From contig JNEN01000858.1 in the NCBI GenBank assembly GCA_000697355.1, positions 1 to 64,000 of the forward strand: a stretch of 64,000 bases of DNA, in the 5' to 3' direction. The stretch's first letter is position 1. Each line of letters starts with the position of its first letter. The stretch comes from Syncephalastrum monosporum B8922. Its lineage: Eukaryota; Mucoromycota; Mucoromycetes; Mucorales; Syncephalastraceae. Positions 22,884 to 34,979 of this stretch are shown piece by piece. The notes below the pieces were generated by a model. That model saw only the letters and a list, made by a program, of their open reading frames with translations. It was not told the DNA's origin and did no database searches. The position numbers and the translations under genes are program-made.

Positions 22884-23591
22884 CAAAAAAGTCTTTATAT
22901 ACCTCGACATACTTTCACCCTTTCCATTTATCCCCCCCGTAATCCCCCCTTGATTCGACTCGATTTGATTTGATTTTCTTTTTCCTATACAATCATCTTA
23001 TGCCCACCCGTTCCCTATACCACCCCAATGACACACACATACACACACGTTTTCTCCCCCCTTTTCTCGTCATCGATCCCTTTATGCAACAAGAGACACA
23101 CGCAAACACACACATACACATACACACACGCACACGCACACGCACACGCAAGCACTCGGCTTTACACTGATTCACTGATTCTTCTTTCTCTCGCTACGAT
23201 TCCTCTCTTATCTTGTCTTCACGCAAATAATACATTCCCTAAGCCTATTAGAATCCACCACGACGTTTGTTTCGTCCGTGTGTCATGCGTGTTCTGGTAG
23301 TTCCACGCTGTCTGGCTGAGTGATTGCGGGTGAAACATCCAAAAGCGGTATATGCGCTGTGGTGTGGAAATCGAAAATGCGGCCACTTGTCAAAAGCCAA
23401 AAGGTGCGACGATGGGCGGGTTGCCACGTCGCAAATGAACACATCACGACGGTTTTAGGTCCCGCAGCCAATCACAAAATGCAACATGGCCCGCCTCCGA
23501 AATCATTTAAAGGTGTGCTGCACTCGCCCTTGTTGGCGTACCTCACTCCGCCCTTTTTCTCTCTTTTTACTTTTTTCCTACTTCTCCCAAC
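22884..23591. other. Intergenic: TBC gene 3' flank and BiP promoter
   Basis: Holds CA-rich microsatellite sequence (23030-23050, 23105-23151) and then the BiP upstream region, which contains a UPRE-like site (23303-23312), a second ACGT core in GCCACGTCGC (23430-23439) and a CCAAT box at 23468-23472. No gene seen. Confidence 0.6.
23303..23312 (-). promoter_or_regulatory. UPRE-like element upstream of BiP/KAR2
   Basis: The minus strand reads GACAGCGTGG, nearly the CAGCGTG core of the yeast unfolded-protein-response element with its preceding GA (GACAGCGTGTC in yeast KAR2). It lies about 280 bases upstream of the BiP start codon, a sensible distance. Hac1/XBP1-type bZIP binding would couple this gene to ER stress. 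The match is direct; function is inference. Confidence 0.6.
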
Positions 23592-24248
23592 ATGCAACGA
23601 CGACAGGCCGGCTTGCTGGCTCTTTTGGTCATTGTGTGCGCCCTCTTCATGGGCCTCCAGACTGTGAAAGCAGCGGAAGACAAAGAAGCCTATGGCACCG
23701 GTATGTAGCACGTCTACGTGATAACGCGTGATAAGAGTGGGGCGGGGGGGCGGTGGACTTTGGCATGCGCGTAGTGTGTAGGATGGCTCTCAAGAACACC
23801 AGTCCACTCACAGCTGTTTCTTTCTTTTTTCTCTCTCTTGTAGTGATTGGTATTGATTTGGGTACCACCTACTCGTGTGTGGGTGTGCAAAAGAATGGAC
23901 GCGTGGAGATTATTGCCAACGACCAAGGTCATCGCATCACGCCCTCGTACGTGGCTTTCACGGATGAGGAGCGTCTGATCGGTGATGCTGCCAAGAACCA
24001 GTACGCTGCCAACCCTACCCGCACTGTCTTTGACGCCAAGCGTCTGATTGGCCGTCGCTATAACGACAAGGACGTCCAGGCCGACAAGAAGCACTTCCCC
24101 TTCAAGCTCGTCAACAAGAACGGCCTGCCCAACATCCAGGTCGACGTCAAGGGCTCCGACCGCACCTTCACCCCCGAGGAGATCTCCGGTATGGTCCTGA
24201 CCAAGATGAAGGAGACCGCTGAGGCCTACCTCGGCAAGCCCGTCACCC

Positions 24249-24283
<35 letters not shown>

Positions 24284-25792
24284 GCCCAGCGTCAGGCCAC
24301 CAAGGACGCCGGCACCATCGCCGGTCTGAACATTCTCCGCATCATCAACGAGCCCACCGCGGCTGCGATTGCCTACGGTCTGGACAAGTCCGGCGGCGAG
24401 CGCAACGTCCTCGTCTATGACTTGGGTGGTGGTACCTTTGATGTGTCGCTGCTCTCCATCGAGGACGATATCTTTGAGGTCTTGGCCACCGCCGGTGACA
24501 CCCACTTGGGTGGTGAGGACTTTGACTCGCGCGTCATGGACCACTTCATCAAGCTCTGGAAGCGCAAGAACGACGGCGAGGACATCACCAAGGACCTCAA
24601 GACCATGGGCAAGCTCAAGCGCGAAGTCGAGAAGGCCAAGCGTGCGCTCTCCTCCCAGATGTCCGTTCGCATCGAGATCGAGTCCTTCCACAAGGGCAAG
24701 GACTTCTCCGAGACCCTGACCCGTGCCAAGTTCGAGGAGCTCAACAGCGACCTCTTCCGCAAGACCCTCAAGCCTGTCGAGCAGGTCCTCAAGGACGCCG
24801 GTGTCACCAAGGACCAGGTCGATGACATCGTCCTCGTCGGTGGCTCCACCCGTATCCCCAAGGTCCAGAAGCTCCTCGAGGACTTCTTCAACGGCAAGAA
24901 GGCCTCCAAGGGCATCAACCCCGATGAGGCTGTCGCTTATGGTGCTGCCGTCCAGGGTGGTATCCTCTCTGGTGAGGAGGGCTCCAACAAGGTCCTCCTT
25001 CTCGATGTCAACCCCCTGACTCTGGGTATTGAGGTAAGCAAAACGATACGCATGTGTGTCTTGTGTGTCAAGAGACGTGTTGCTCATTCGGATGGATGGA
25101 ATTAGACGACCGGTGGTGTCATGACCAAGCTGATTCCTCGCAACACTGTCATCCCCACCAAGAAGTCCCAGATCTTCTCCACCGCGGCCGACAACCAGCC
25201 CACCGTCCTGATCCAGGTCTTTGAGGGTGAGCGTGCCATGACCAAGGACAACAACCAGCTCGGCAAGTTCGAGCTGAGCGGCATCGCCCCTGCCCCGCGT
25301 GGTGTGCCCCAGATCGAGGTCTCGTTCGAGGTCGATGCCAACGGTATCCTCAAGGTCTCGGCCGCCGACAAGGCGTCCGGCAAGGCCGAGTCGATCACGA
25401 TCACCAACGATAAGGGCCGCTTGAGCCAGGAGGACATTGACCGCATGGTCAAGGAAGCCGAGGAGTTTGCCGAGGAAGACAAGGCCGTCCGCGAGCGCAC
25501 CGAGTCCAAGAACCAGCTCGAGAACTACATCTACACCCTGAAGAGCCAGCTCTCGGATGACAGCGGCGCGCTCTCCAAGATTGACGAGGACGACCGTGAG
25601 GTGATCGAGGAGGCCATCCGCGAGAAGCTGGACTGGCTCGACGAGAATGCGCAGGCCGCCAAGGAGGACTTTGACGAGAAGCGCGAGGAGCTCGAGTCTG
25701 TTGTGAACCCCATCACTTCCAAGCTGTACGCCGACGGCGCAGCGGGTGCCTCCGAGGACGATGAGCCTCTGAGAGACCACGATGAACTGTAA
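23592..25792 (+). CDS. KAR2: ER-lumenal Hsp70 chaperone BiP
   Basis: Exons 23592-23700, 23844-25033 and 25106-25792 give 661 residues. The signal peptide is [20 protein letters not shown] with cleavage near VKAAED. The Hsp70 ATPase domain starts at [15 protein letters not shown], with [12 protein letters not shown] and [14 protein letters not shown]. The substrate-binding domain and lid follow, and the C-terminus is DHDEL, an ER-retrieval signal. BiP folds and translocates secretory proteins and restrains the UPR sensor Ire1. The second intron sits inside the linker region after NPLTLGIE. Codon use is strongly GC3-biased compared with neighbours, as for a highly expressed gene. A UPRE-like site lies upstream. 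Confidence 0.98.
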
Positions 25793-26067
25793 AAAGTTAG
25801 ATTTCTTTGCTTTTGCATATATACACACACATTTCTTTTTTTTTTTTTCGTTTCTCTTTATTAGTAAAATTCATCATTTCTACCAGATTCTAGCATGCTG
25901 ACAAAGATCTGTGCTGCACCACTGCCAACTGACAGGCACACACATATTCGCAACTTTCTATTGTCACACATGCACAGCCCAGAAGCGTGTGAAACACATG
26001 CATTTATAATCCAAAGGTCCATGGATCGCAGCTCGGATCTACCTGTATTTCTTTTCACCATTTTACT

Positions 26068-28104
26068 ATGACCCAGTCGAAGCAAGTCCCCACCTTCTGG
26101 GCACCGGCCCTGCACGGCTATCCTCTCTTGGCTGCCGCGAACCTCCTCGAGTGGTCTCCCACCATTGCCCAAAAGATCGCCCGCGATGCTCACTTCTTTG
26201 CGTTGCGCGATGTCAACGACTTGACTGAGCCTCCCACCACGCTGCCTATCCCAAGCACGCTGATTGACAAGCGTGACAGAAGCACAGAGGATAGACAGGT
26301 AAGCGATGCAGTGTATGGCTGCAATCGATCTAGCGCCGAGTGACCGGTTATTGACATGTCTTATCTATCCAATAGGTCCCGCAGCTACCTCCGTCCTCCG
26401 CGTCATCTTCCTCCAACCCGTTTCTGTCCTTCCGCGACTACCATGAGGCCTACATCGCGCAGAAAACCACGCCAAGCGAGGTATGGTTCACCCCCCGTCG
26501 TGGATAGTGGCATGTATGATAAGCGGACTCACATACACCGATAGGTAGCAGAGCGCTTGCTAGGCGTGCTGGAGGATACCAAGAAGCACCATTGGATGCG
26601 CGCCATTGTCCACGACATCGCTGACCAAGCGAAGGCTGCCACTGAGCGCTACAAGCAAGGCAAGCCGCTGAGTCAGCTGGACGGTGTGTTTGTCTCGCTC
26701 AAGGAGGAGATGGATATTAAGGGGTTAGAAACCCAGGCCGGCACCGCCTTCATCAATCAAGGCAAACCTGCCACGCGCGATAGCACTGTCGCGGCACGCC
26801 TGCGTGCGGCAGGTGCCATCATTGTTGGTCACGCCGTCATGCATGAAATTGGCTGGGAGTGAGTGACATGGTCAACCCAAGCAACGGACCCAAACTGACG
26901 CATTGGCTGTAGTGTCTTTACGGTAAACCCAACCACCGGTACGCCGCAGAACCCATACCACCTCCCGAGCTCGTGTGGTGGCTCGAGCGGCGGCAGCGCA
27001 GGTGGCGTCGCGGCTGGTCTGTTCCCTGTCAGCATCGGTGCCGACTGCGGTGGCTCGATCCGCATTCCTTCTGCGTTTTGCGGCCTGTATGGCTTGAAGC
27101 CCACCTTTGGCCGCATCCCCACGACAGGCGGTGGTACGTCCCGCTCAAAGCGCTGCACACAGACACAGACCTCTTAACCACCCCCACATAGTGCCCATTT
27201 GCCCGTCCATGGATGTCTATGGACCCATTGCCGCGACCGCAGACGACCTCGCCTTGACGTATGCCATCGTGGCGGGACCTGACCCGGCGTGCCCTGAGTC
27301 GCTCCTGCAGCCACCCGTGTCGCTGGACGGCTTGGGTCTGCCCGACCTGAAGGGCCTCAAGATCGCCACGATCCCCAACTGGAACAAACTCGCTGACCCC
27401 GCCTTTGCCGAGCCGTTGAGTGCGTTCTGCAAGGAGTTTGAGCATCTCGGCGCCCACGTGGTGGAGATTGATATCGAGCCCTATGATCTGTTCCTTCTCG
27501 GCCGAGGTATGTCATCAACAGATAACCGTAACCCTCATCGCAGGCTGAAACATCCTATCTGCAACCTTTAGCCCATCTTATCACCGCCTGCACAGAGATC
27601 AACAACTTTGCTGTGTCGACCGCCGCGCAGCATGGCGTCACCAGCACCGCCTACGGAGGCCAGGTCCGTCTCTTCATGGGCGCAAGCCAGCAAATCTCGG
27701 GCATCGACTATCTGCGCGCGCAGCAGTACCGCACGCGCGTCATGGAGAGATTCGCCCGCATTTTCGAAGAATACGACGCGATTGTGTCGCCCATGACGGG
27801 CATGCAGGCGCCTGAGATCCCTGCCCAGGCTCTCAAGTTCGGCATGAACCACATGGTCAACACCGGCAAGACCATGACCTTTGTTAACTTGGCAAGCTTC
27901 GCCGGCATCCCTGCCTTGGCTGTCCCAGCCGGCTTCCATAACGGCAAGCCGCTGTCGCTGCAAGTGGCTGCAAAATGGTATGACGAGCACCTCCTGCTGC
28001 GCTTCGCCAAGGTGTGCGAGCAGCAAGTCGCGTCCATCGAGCGTGCCACGCCTTCCGAGCACTACCACGGCCACCGTATCTTGGGTCTGTCGCATTCAGA
28101 ATAG
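26068..28104 (+). CDS. Amidase-signature family hydrolase
   Basis: Six exons (26068-26298, 26376-26480, 26545-26858, 26913-27133, 27192-27506, 27572-28104) give 572 residues. The Ser-cisSer-Lys triad of the amidase-signature fold is present: the Lys in [14 protein letters not shown] and the Gly/Ser-rich loop [13 protein letters not shown], followed by [20 protein letters not shown]. It hydrolyses an amide; the family includes fatty-acid amide hydrolase, acetamidase and indoleacetamide hydrolase, and the substrate cannot be read from sequence. There is no signal peptide or obvious membrane anchor. It is 275 bases downstream of BiP in the same direction but has its own 5' region. Confidence 0.93.
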
Positions 28105-29387
28105 GCTATTCTTGGTGGGTGCGGGGGGAATCATTCTGCTTTGACTGGCAGGGTGATGTATAGGGCAGACAAATTACATTTATATACTTGGTGTATCCTT
28201 CATTACGCCCACGGCTTTGCTAATAAATCTTATACCTTCTTCGCCTGGGATACAGGAATAATGTGCGCTTTAGATAATAACGATATGTGAATGTGGATAT
28301 GGTGCCAGTTATAAAGGACGGCGCCAAGAAGGGTACTAGATCCTCTGTCGATGATGTGTTTCGTAGAAATGATTAGATGCTGACTGATGGATCTATATCA
28401 ATACTAGTTTGCTATCTATACTGCTCTTCAGGTGCAGGTAACGTTAAGCAAAGAAGTTGAAGCTGATACATCATGAAAGCGAAAGAGATATGGAGAGGCT
28501 ATTACCAAAACAAAGTGCGGACGACCGTAAGTGGGCAGCAAAAACGACTTCGTATTTTGCGCGACCCTGTTAAAGTCATACATGTAGTAAGCTTGTTAGT
28601 TCGGATGGTATGAACACAAGGTCTCATTCAAAAGCTGTCCATGGACAGAAAACCCCGAGTACGAATTTGTTCAAAGCTAAAAGCTGGTGGTTTGGGGCAA
28701 GTGACTATTTCATCTCTCCTGCCTCAAGACTTTATCAAATAGGAGACCTCGTAACTGTATACGTAAAGATACTCATAAAACTCTGTGTAATAAAACATTT
28801 CTCTCAAGGTCACAATCGTCAATACTGTGACTCATTGGACTCTGTAGAAATTCATAGAACTTGATGGAAATTATTTCAAGATAGCTTGGCAAAGGTTTCG
28901 TCTCCACGCAGCTTGAATGAAAATGGATGAGTGCTCAACCAGTATGACCATGTTATAAAAGGTTTCGCTCTGTAGCCAGTAGAAGCAAGGCCAGGATCAC
29001 AGTGGAAGGAGCTTCGTCGATGCATTTCATACGCATCTGAGAAAGCGACGGCAAGACATGTGTCTACGGTTTGTTTAGATGTACCATTTACTGTAGCCTG
29101 CATCTAGAGATGAAAGTCATGGCAGGTCATCCACTTCTTGCAAATTCATATCCATCGCTCATGTTATGGAGATACGGAATGTGTTATCCCCCTTTCTTTT
29201 CGCAGCAGAAACAATGAAATGAGAATGTGCGTTTCACACGGAGTTACCGCAGCAGCTCCTGCTCGATCTGATTGGTGCAAACTATGTTCAGGTGCGCCAA
29301 GTGTGACTGGTAATCAGGAATCGGCTATATATCCCCAGGTGAAAAAATTTCAATTTTCTTCCCACTTTTCCTTATTTTCAACAAAAA
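28105..29387. other. Intergenic, no gene seen
   Basis: AT-rich sequence with several stop-broken short frames on both strands. The right end is the promoter side of the PNUTS-like gene and contains ATTGG (29270-29274), the reverse of a CCAAT box. Confidence 0.5.
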
Positions 29388-32060
29388 ATGACTACTACTG
29401 CAGCTGGTGGTAAGAACCTTTCCACTTTACTACTTTCCTTCGATGGTGGTGGTCTATGGGGAATGACGGTCAAAAATGCATAAATGGCACAAAATGTGTG
29501 CTCTGCTCCGGGTGACAACATAAAAATGTCTATGTTTCACATATACGGGAAGAAAAATATCATACCTTCCCCATTTCTGTGTGTGTGCACCTCCCTAAAA
29601 AGCGAGCGACCAAAAACGCAAAGAGCAATATGATTGGCTTCTCTTTCTTTGATGAAAGAGGTGTGGACTGTATGTTATGACGGGACGAAACAGCCTCAAG
29701 AACCCAAAGCAAAGCAGACCCCATGAATGCAGACCACCCAAGCACCAGCCTGTCCCGATAGAGGACGACTCGGGCTCCCCAGTGTCACCCCCATGCCACT
29801 TTTTTTTTATGAAGAGAAATGCCCCGTTTATGGGATTTGTTTTTGACGTTTTGTTTTTTCCTTTTTCCTTTCTTTTACTATCCTGTTCCACAGGGTCAAC
29901 AGGTCCAACTTTGACAAATGCTGGGACGCGCACCCCATCGGTGTCTCCCCACACGATGGATATAACAGACGCATTTCTGGACAAGCTCCCGCCGTGCCAT
30001 AACAATGATCAAGCGACCGTGCCTAGCACGCTTGTCACCGACTTTTGCTTATCCGTCAAGGTCGAAAGACGTTCTATTTTCCAGTTGTATCTCGCGAAGA
30101 TGGGCGCTACTACGAAAGATCCGGTGGTTCTGCGACGGTATGTGTTTATTTAGTTTTGTGCATCTCCTCTCCTTGGTCGTCGTGCATGCATGCTCAACTT
30201 TCATTGTTTATTCAGATTGCTCGAGCCAGCCAATTTCTCAAATTTGGGCTTTGGTATCTACACCTGGATCCAAAATATCATGCAAAATACAGCGGATGAC
30301 AACGAAGACCCATTCCCAGTCTTGGAAGCCATTATCGACGTATGTATAAGAACAAACATATATTGTTGTCTGTAGCTCACCCACGGTTTATAGTTTCTCT
30401 GTAACCTTCCTCTAGAAACACAAGCACAATGTGCGCGCTATAAGTGGAACAAGGCGATCATGTCCGTTCATAAGAAAGCTTTAGCAGCAGGTATGTGCTA
30501 TCACCCCTCTCGCATCGACTCAAGCGCTAATTGTCCGTTTTTTTATTTCTTTAGATAAAACTGAACTTGCTAAAAAGGTTGAGACTCTTAAGAGTGCGTG
30601 GTCCAATCTGGCCCCACTTCCACCAGTATCCTCACCTTCGCCTGACTCGACCAAAGGCCGTAGTCCATCACCATCTGCAAGTGAGACACCTTTGCATGTG
30701 TCTGTAGATGAGAATTCGAATGATAAAACGGGTGATGCGAAACGTCCATTTTCGTCTCTTCAGGGTGCAGAGGAAGTGGCAAGAAAAAAGCAGGATGTGA
30801 AAGAGAAGCCAGTGCTTGCATTGTCAAAAGAACCTCCCGTGCGTAAGCCGGTTAAGCCGCGCGCGCCAGCTACCTTCCCTCGTGCAACGGCTGTCCCAGA
30901 TGCCAATTTTCTAAGCAATTTGAACAAAAGCGCAGCTGGAGCAACTAGCAAAGGCACCTTCACCATCAGGTATATTATTATAAAAAGCTATATGCAAAAA
31001 GTGCATGATGTTCATTATTTCTTTGTATAGGCCCCGTGCACAGCCCAGCAAACCCGTAGCAGACAGTGCGCGTGTGGAGGCGAAAGACACGCCTTTGACC
31101 CCGCCTAAATCGGCGTCGACCAGCCCTATCAACAGCTCAGCTACCGCCAAGCCTAAGAAATCGGTCCGTTTCAAGCCTGACCATGCCATGGTTGAAGTAC
31201 GCGTGTACCATCGTGATCCAGAGGAGTGGGGCGTAAGTTTTTGCTAGTCCTATGCCATTCACAATAGGTCTTACTCATCTTTTTCTGCTATTTCTTAATT
31301 CTAGATCACTGTTATCTACCGCACTCCACCAGCTGTACAACTTCCGGCAGATGTTGTAGAACGCTCCCGCTTCCTGACTGAGGAAGCCAGTCAAAGATTC
31401 CAATACGATGCATTTCACCCAGCTGTGATCTATGACTCGCTTGATCAGATTCCAGATTCGCCAGCTGAACCTACCGAGGTGCCTGATCCCAATCTGGATC
31501 CCTTCATGATACCCTTAGAAGATGTACAGGAGCCTGAAGACGAATACACTTCATCTGAGCAATACCCTCAGGAGCCTACACCGGCTGCTGCACCATTAGA
31601 AATGAATAACAACGCCAGTGGTGTCAATCTGGACATGCTCAGTTCGTTGCTCAATAATGGTCAGCTCATGCAACTCTTGTCCAACACCCAACTTAACGGT
31701 CAACCTAATGGACAGCATCAGCCGACTCAACCCGCTACCGTCTCTTCTTACCCTCCGAGCACTGCAACTCCATCAGTGCAAGCATTACCTCACCAAGCAT
31801 CTCCCGCTTCATACAATCATGCAGACCCATACTTGCACTCACGCGAAGATGCGTATCATGGGAGCCCTCCTGCCTTTTCGGGTGTTAAACACCACAGACC
31901 TAATCACAACCCGGGTGTCAACCGCCACAGAGTGAATAAGAAATTCCCGCGGGGCAAGAAGCCGCATCCCAAACCGCAAGGTGATCCATCCACCATCCCC
32001 TGTTACTTTTTCGAGAACGGCAACTGCGCTCGGAAAAACTGCCCTTTCCTCCACCGTTAA
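29388..32060 (+). CDS. PPP1R10: PNUTS/PPP1R10-like PP1-regulatory protein with C-terminal CCCH finger
   Basis: Seven exons: 29388-29409, 29894-30137, 30216-30339, 30394-30490, 30555-30969, 31031-31232 and 31305-32060, total 619 residues. The first exon (MTTTAAG) is followed by an unusual 484-nt intron; a start inside it at 29677 is in frame and is the alternative. Residues 40-190 look like a TFIIS N-terminal helical domain. A PP1-docking RVxF-type motif, KKSVRFKPDH, lies near residue 345, followed by VRVYHRDPEEWGITVIYRTP. The C-terminus is a CCCH finger, CYFFENGNCARKNCPFLH. Vertebrate PNUTS has the same order (TFIIS-N, PP1 site, CCCH finger) and targets PP1 to RNA polymerase II termination. 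Yeast Ref2 is a distant counterpart. Function here is inferred from architecture. Confidence 0.82.
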
Positions 32061-32639
32061 TCGAACCTCGCCCCTATGTTTGCGTACCTGCTGAACTCAG
32101 TCCTATTTCTCATGCTTGCGTATCACTACTTCTACAAAAGTCGTCATGATACATGAACGACCCATTCCCTTGTTGCTACCTTAACCTTGCTTTGCCTCGA
32201 ACCATCCTACTTTTACAAATCTTCACTTTCCCTCTTCCCACTCACACTTAAAACCATACATTTGCATATACCTGTACTGTAAATAGCATTCTCAAAAGTT
32301 CAGCTTATACTCTTTTTTTTTTCACTATTAAACAAATGTACGATCGCTGCGCTGCGGTCGTACATAAACTTTCAATTTGCGTTTTTTTTTGACTGAGATC
32401 GTCTGCCTATGGTTATGGATATTTCAAACGTTCACCTGATCTCTTGATCACTTTTTGCGTCGCAAAGCGTGATGGGGGGACCCAAACGCTTCTATGTGCG
32501 ACACCGGTCAATCGAGATATATTGCTTCTGATAGTCGACAAAACTCACAGCATAAATATGACTTCTACGTATAATCGTTTTGTCCTGTATCAAAACAAAC
32601 TCTAAGCTTCCTTAGGAATGACAGAGAAACAGCGCATGA
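32061..32639. other. PNUTS-like gene 3' flank
   Basis: Probable 3' UTR of the PNUTS-like gene to about 32330, then a hairpin (32336-32365) and AT-rich sequence leading to the degenerate gene copy. No gene seen. Confidence 0.55.
32336..32365. repeat. Strong imperfect palindrome/hairpin
   Basis: ATGTACGATCGC (32336-32347) and GCGGTCGTACAT (32354-32365) pair over 12 bases with a single non-Watson-Crick position (possible G-U in RNA) around a six-base loop. It sits right after the 3' UTR of the PNUTS-like gene and has no obvious counterpart in the degenerate copy. It could be a terminator-like stem or a breakpoint scar. Confidence 0.65.
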
Positions 32640-32689
32640 ATGAAACAAAACAAAGAACATGACTCGTCTACTGCAGATGCAGCAACAAA

Positions 32690-33510
32690 AAACACCACTG
32701 CTACAGCAAAAGAGGCAGTGTACACCGCAACATATGAAGGGGTTCATCCCGCTTTTTTACATTATGTAATAAAAGGTTCTGCCAACGCGTTATCTATACG
32801 CTCAGCATTTCAGCAGGACGGTCATGGTACAGAGTGCCCGTCAACGTACGACACTAGGCTTGGTTCATCATTTCTCTGAATGATGTATAGGAGCTTAGAC
32901 GATGAATACACTCCACCTAAGCAACATGTTGAGGAGCCTGCATTGGCTGCTGCACAGTTTGAAACGGCTAACAATAACGATAATCAGATCATGCAACTTA
33001 TGTCCTATAGCCAAGTTCACGGTCAACTCGATGGATAACATCAGTCTACCCAATCCACGGTCGTTTCGTTTACCTTCCCAACACTGCAGCTCATCGATGC
33101 GAGCAGTAGTCAGTAAGCATACTTGCACCTAGGCGTAGATGTATATCATGCAAGTCCTCCAACCTTTCGGGCTGCTGAACATACATCCCCATCGCCATGC
33201 AGTTGTCAACCGCAACAGGGTGAATAAGTAAGTAGTTTTACGGTAACAAGCCGTATCCCAAATTGCAAGGTGATCCATTCATCCCCTACTACTCTTCCGA
33301 CAGAGGCAAAAACTATCAAGTAGAAGGCTGAATAATTGTCATCTATACAATGATGTATGAACAACCCATCACCTTTCGCATAACTTATCTCACTCTGTAT
33401 AGATCTTTATCTTCCCTTTTCCCATTCACTTAGAAACACATATTTGCACAACGTGTACTATAGAAATTATATAAAAGTTCAGCCTATGCTCGTTAACTTT
33501 TGACACGTAA
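32690..33510 (+). pseudogene. Degenerate tandem copy of the 3' end of the PNUTS-like gene
   Basis: This stretch aligns by eye with the last exon and 3' UTR of the PNUTS-like gene about 1.2-1.35 kb upstream. The clearest blocks are: GAATACACT...GAGGAGCCTGCA-type sequence (32903-32946 versus 31543-31580); CAGATCATGCAACTT (32986-33000, original CAGCTCATGCAACTC, 31661-31675); GGTCAACTCGATGGA (33020-33034); AACAGGGTGAATAAG (33215-33229); AAGGTGATCC (33269-33278); and the UTR block AAAAGTTCAGCCTATGCTC (33473-33491). Relative to the source it lacks about 54 bases and carries many stops and frameshifts, so it cannot encode the domain. The weaker part before 32880 matches the region around FHPAV as VHPAF. 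It is an old segmental duplication, not a working gene. Confidence 0.78.
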
Positions 33511-34979
33511 ACTTATAATTCGGTTAATTTTTATTATATCTTGTTGAAATCGAATTTTACTTACAGGCTTTTGCTCGTGGATGGATGCCCTGAGCGCAAT
33601 TTAAAGGAGCGGCGTTCGAGCACGGACCAATCTACTATATGTGGCAAAATGCATACCATCAGTATGTCAAGCCTCGCCTAATCATATAGTATACCCATTA
33701 GAAATGAACGTAATTTTTTTTTTGGGGGGGGGAGCAAATGGTGCATAGGTATCTATTATATAAGCAGATGTCAGAAGAAGGCCGCATCAGCATTCAGTAG
33801 ACAACGGACCTGACCAACGACTGCTTTGGAACCCAGCACACTAGGTGCGTTACCCCTGTACCACATAGTCCCAAAAGAAACCGATGTCAGTATTCAATAC
33901 ACCTACAGTAGTAACGAATCATGTGCATATACAGTCTACGATCAAAATCTGACTTGGATGTTATATGAAAAAAGAGAATATAGGTCTTACATTTATTTCT
34001 CAGCAAGCCAGCTAGTCATCGAACGCACATTACCTTTCTTCTCTTTTACTCAATTTGGAAAGCGAAAAGAAAAAGTAACTCGCGCTCGTAAAATAAACGA
34101 TAAAAAATGCAAATTCAGACGTTTGCCTCATATTTATGCACAGCACTTCAATACCATTATGTACATACATTATAAATGCTCTAAGATAGTGACCACTAGA
34201 AGGGTAACTACGGCATAACTTTCATATCGTTTCTTGCTTTTGTTAGTGCGCCGCTTTCAAAGTTTGTATCGCGCTTGCGACACGTGTCAATGTTAGTATT
34301 ACGGAAAGAATGGTGCACAAAGGGGGTGATGGGGTGTAACGTTCATTTTAAGGTGCATATCTCGCCCCAATAATACACGCACAAAACTTATTTTGGCCTT
34401 TTTGTTAATACGTGGGTGACAGTGACATTGACGTGATAATACATATCTCTCAACAACTATGTCAGACGCAGGGACAGGTGAAGGGTGCAGATCACGCTGA
34501 TTGGCGTCACACATGCTAACCTCTTTTTCGAGCCCTGCTCGTGAGATCGATTGATACATCGAATTTCTATGGTGACAGCATGAGCAAGCAGCATGACTAT
34601 TTACCGATTACACTCGAATCATTTCCTTGTTCATCGTATCCACCGAGCTTTCTTCTCGATCGTCACCACTTGTGACCGATACAATGCAAAGAAAAGGCAA
34701 AAAAGGAAGAAGGAAGGAAAATAAAAATCAGGATCGTTGCACACAACCACTAGTCCCTCTAATGTTGGGTAATAATGATTATGGGACTTTCGGAATACGC
34801 AGCGCATAGACTTCGGATAGGTTAGGTGAGCCAGTTCAGTTAGTCAGAGGGCATGCTTACAATAATAGATAATAGCCCGTACCCTGACCCACCTGCCATT
34901 TAAAAAAAACGTGCCTTGAAGCCCTGTGGCTTCTTTTCTCTTTCCTCCTCTCTCTTTCCTTCTCGCCTCCTTCAAACGA
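33511..34979. other. Intergenic, no supported gene
   Basis: AT-rich, with T/G homopolymers at 33717-33732. A 130-codon open frame on the plus strand (33826-34218) has no ATG at its start and no recognisable features. The right end (34900-34979) is the CT-rich 5' flank of the G-alpha gene. Confidence 0.5.

Noticed and set aside
23714..25828. 704-codon open frame on the minus strand
   Set aside because: It is the antisense of the BiP gene. Long antisense frames are a well-known by-product of Hsp70 codon bias and have been misannotated before; the plus strand has the signal peptide, splice sites and HDEL end.
33826..34218. 130-codon plus-strand frame
   Set aside because: No ATG near its start, AT-rich composition and no motifs; random open frame in an AT-rich spacer.
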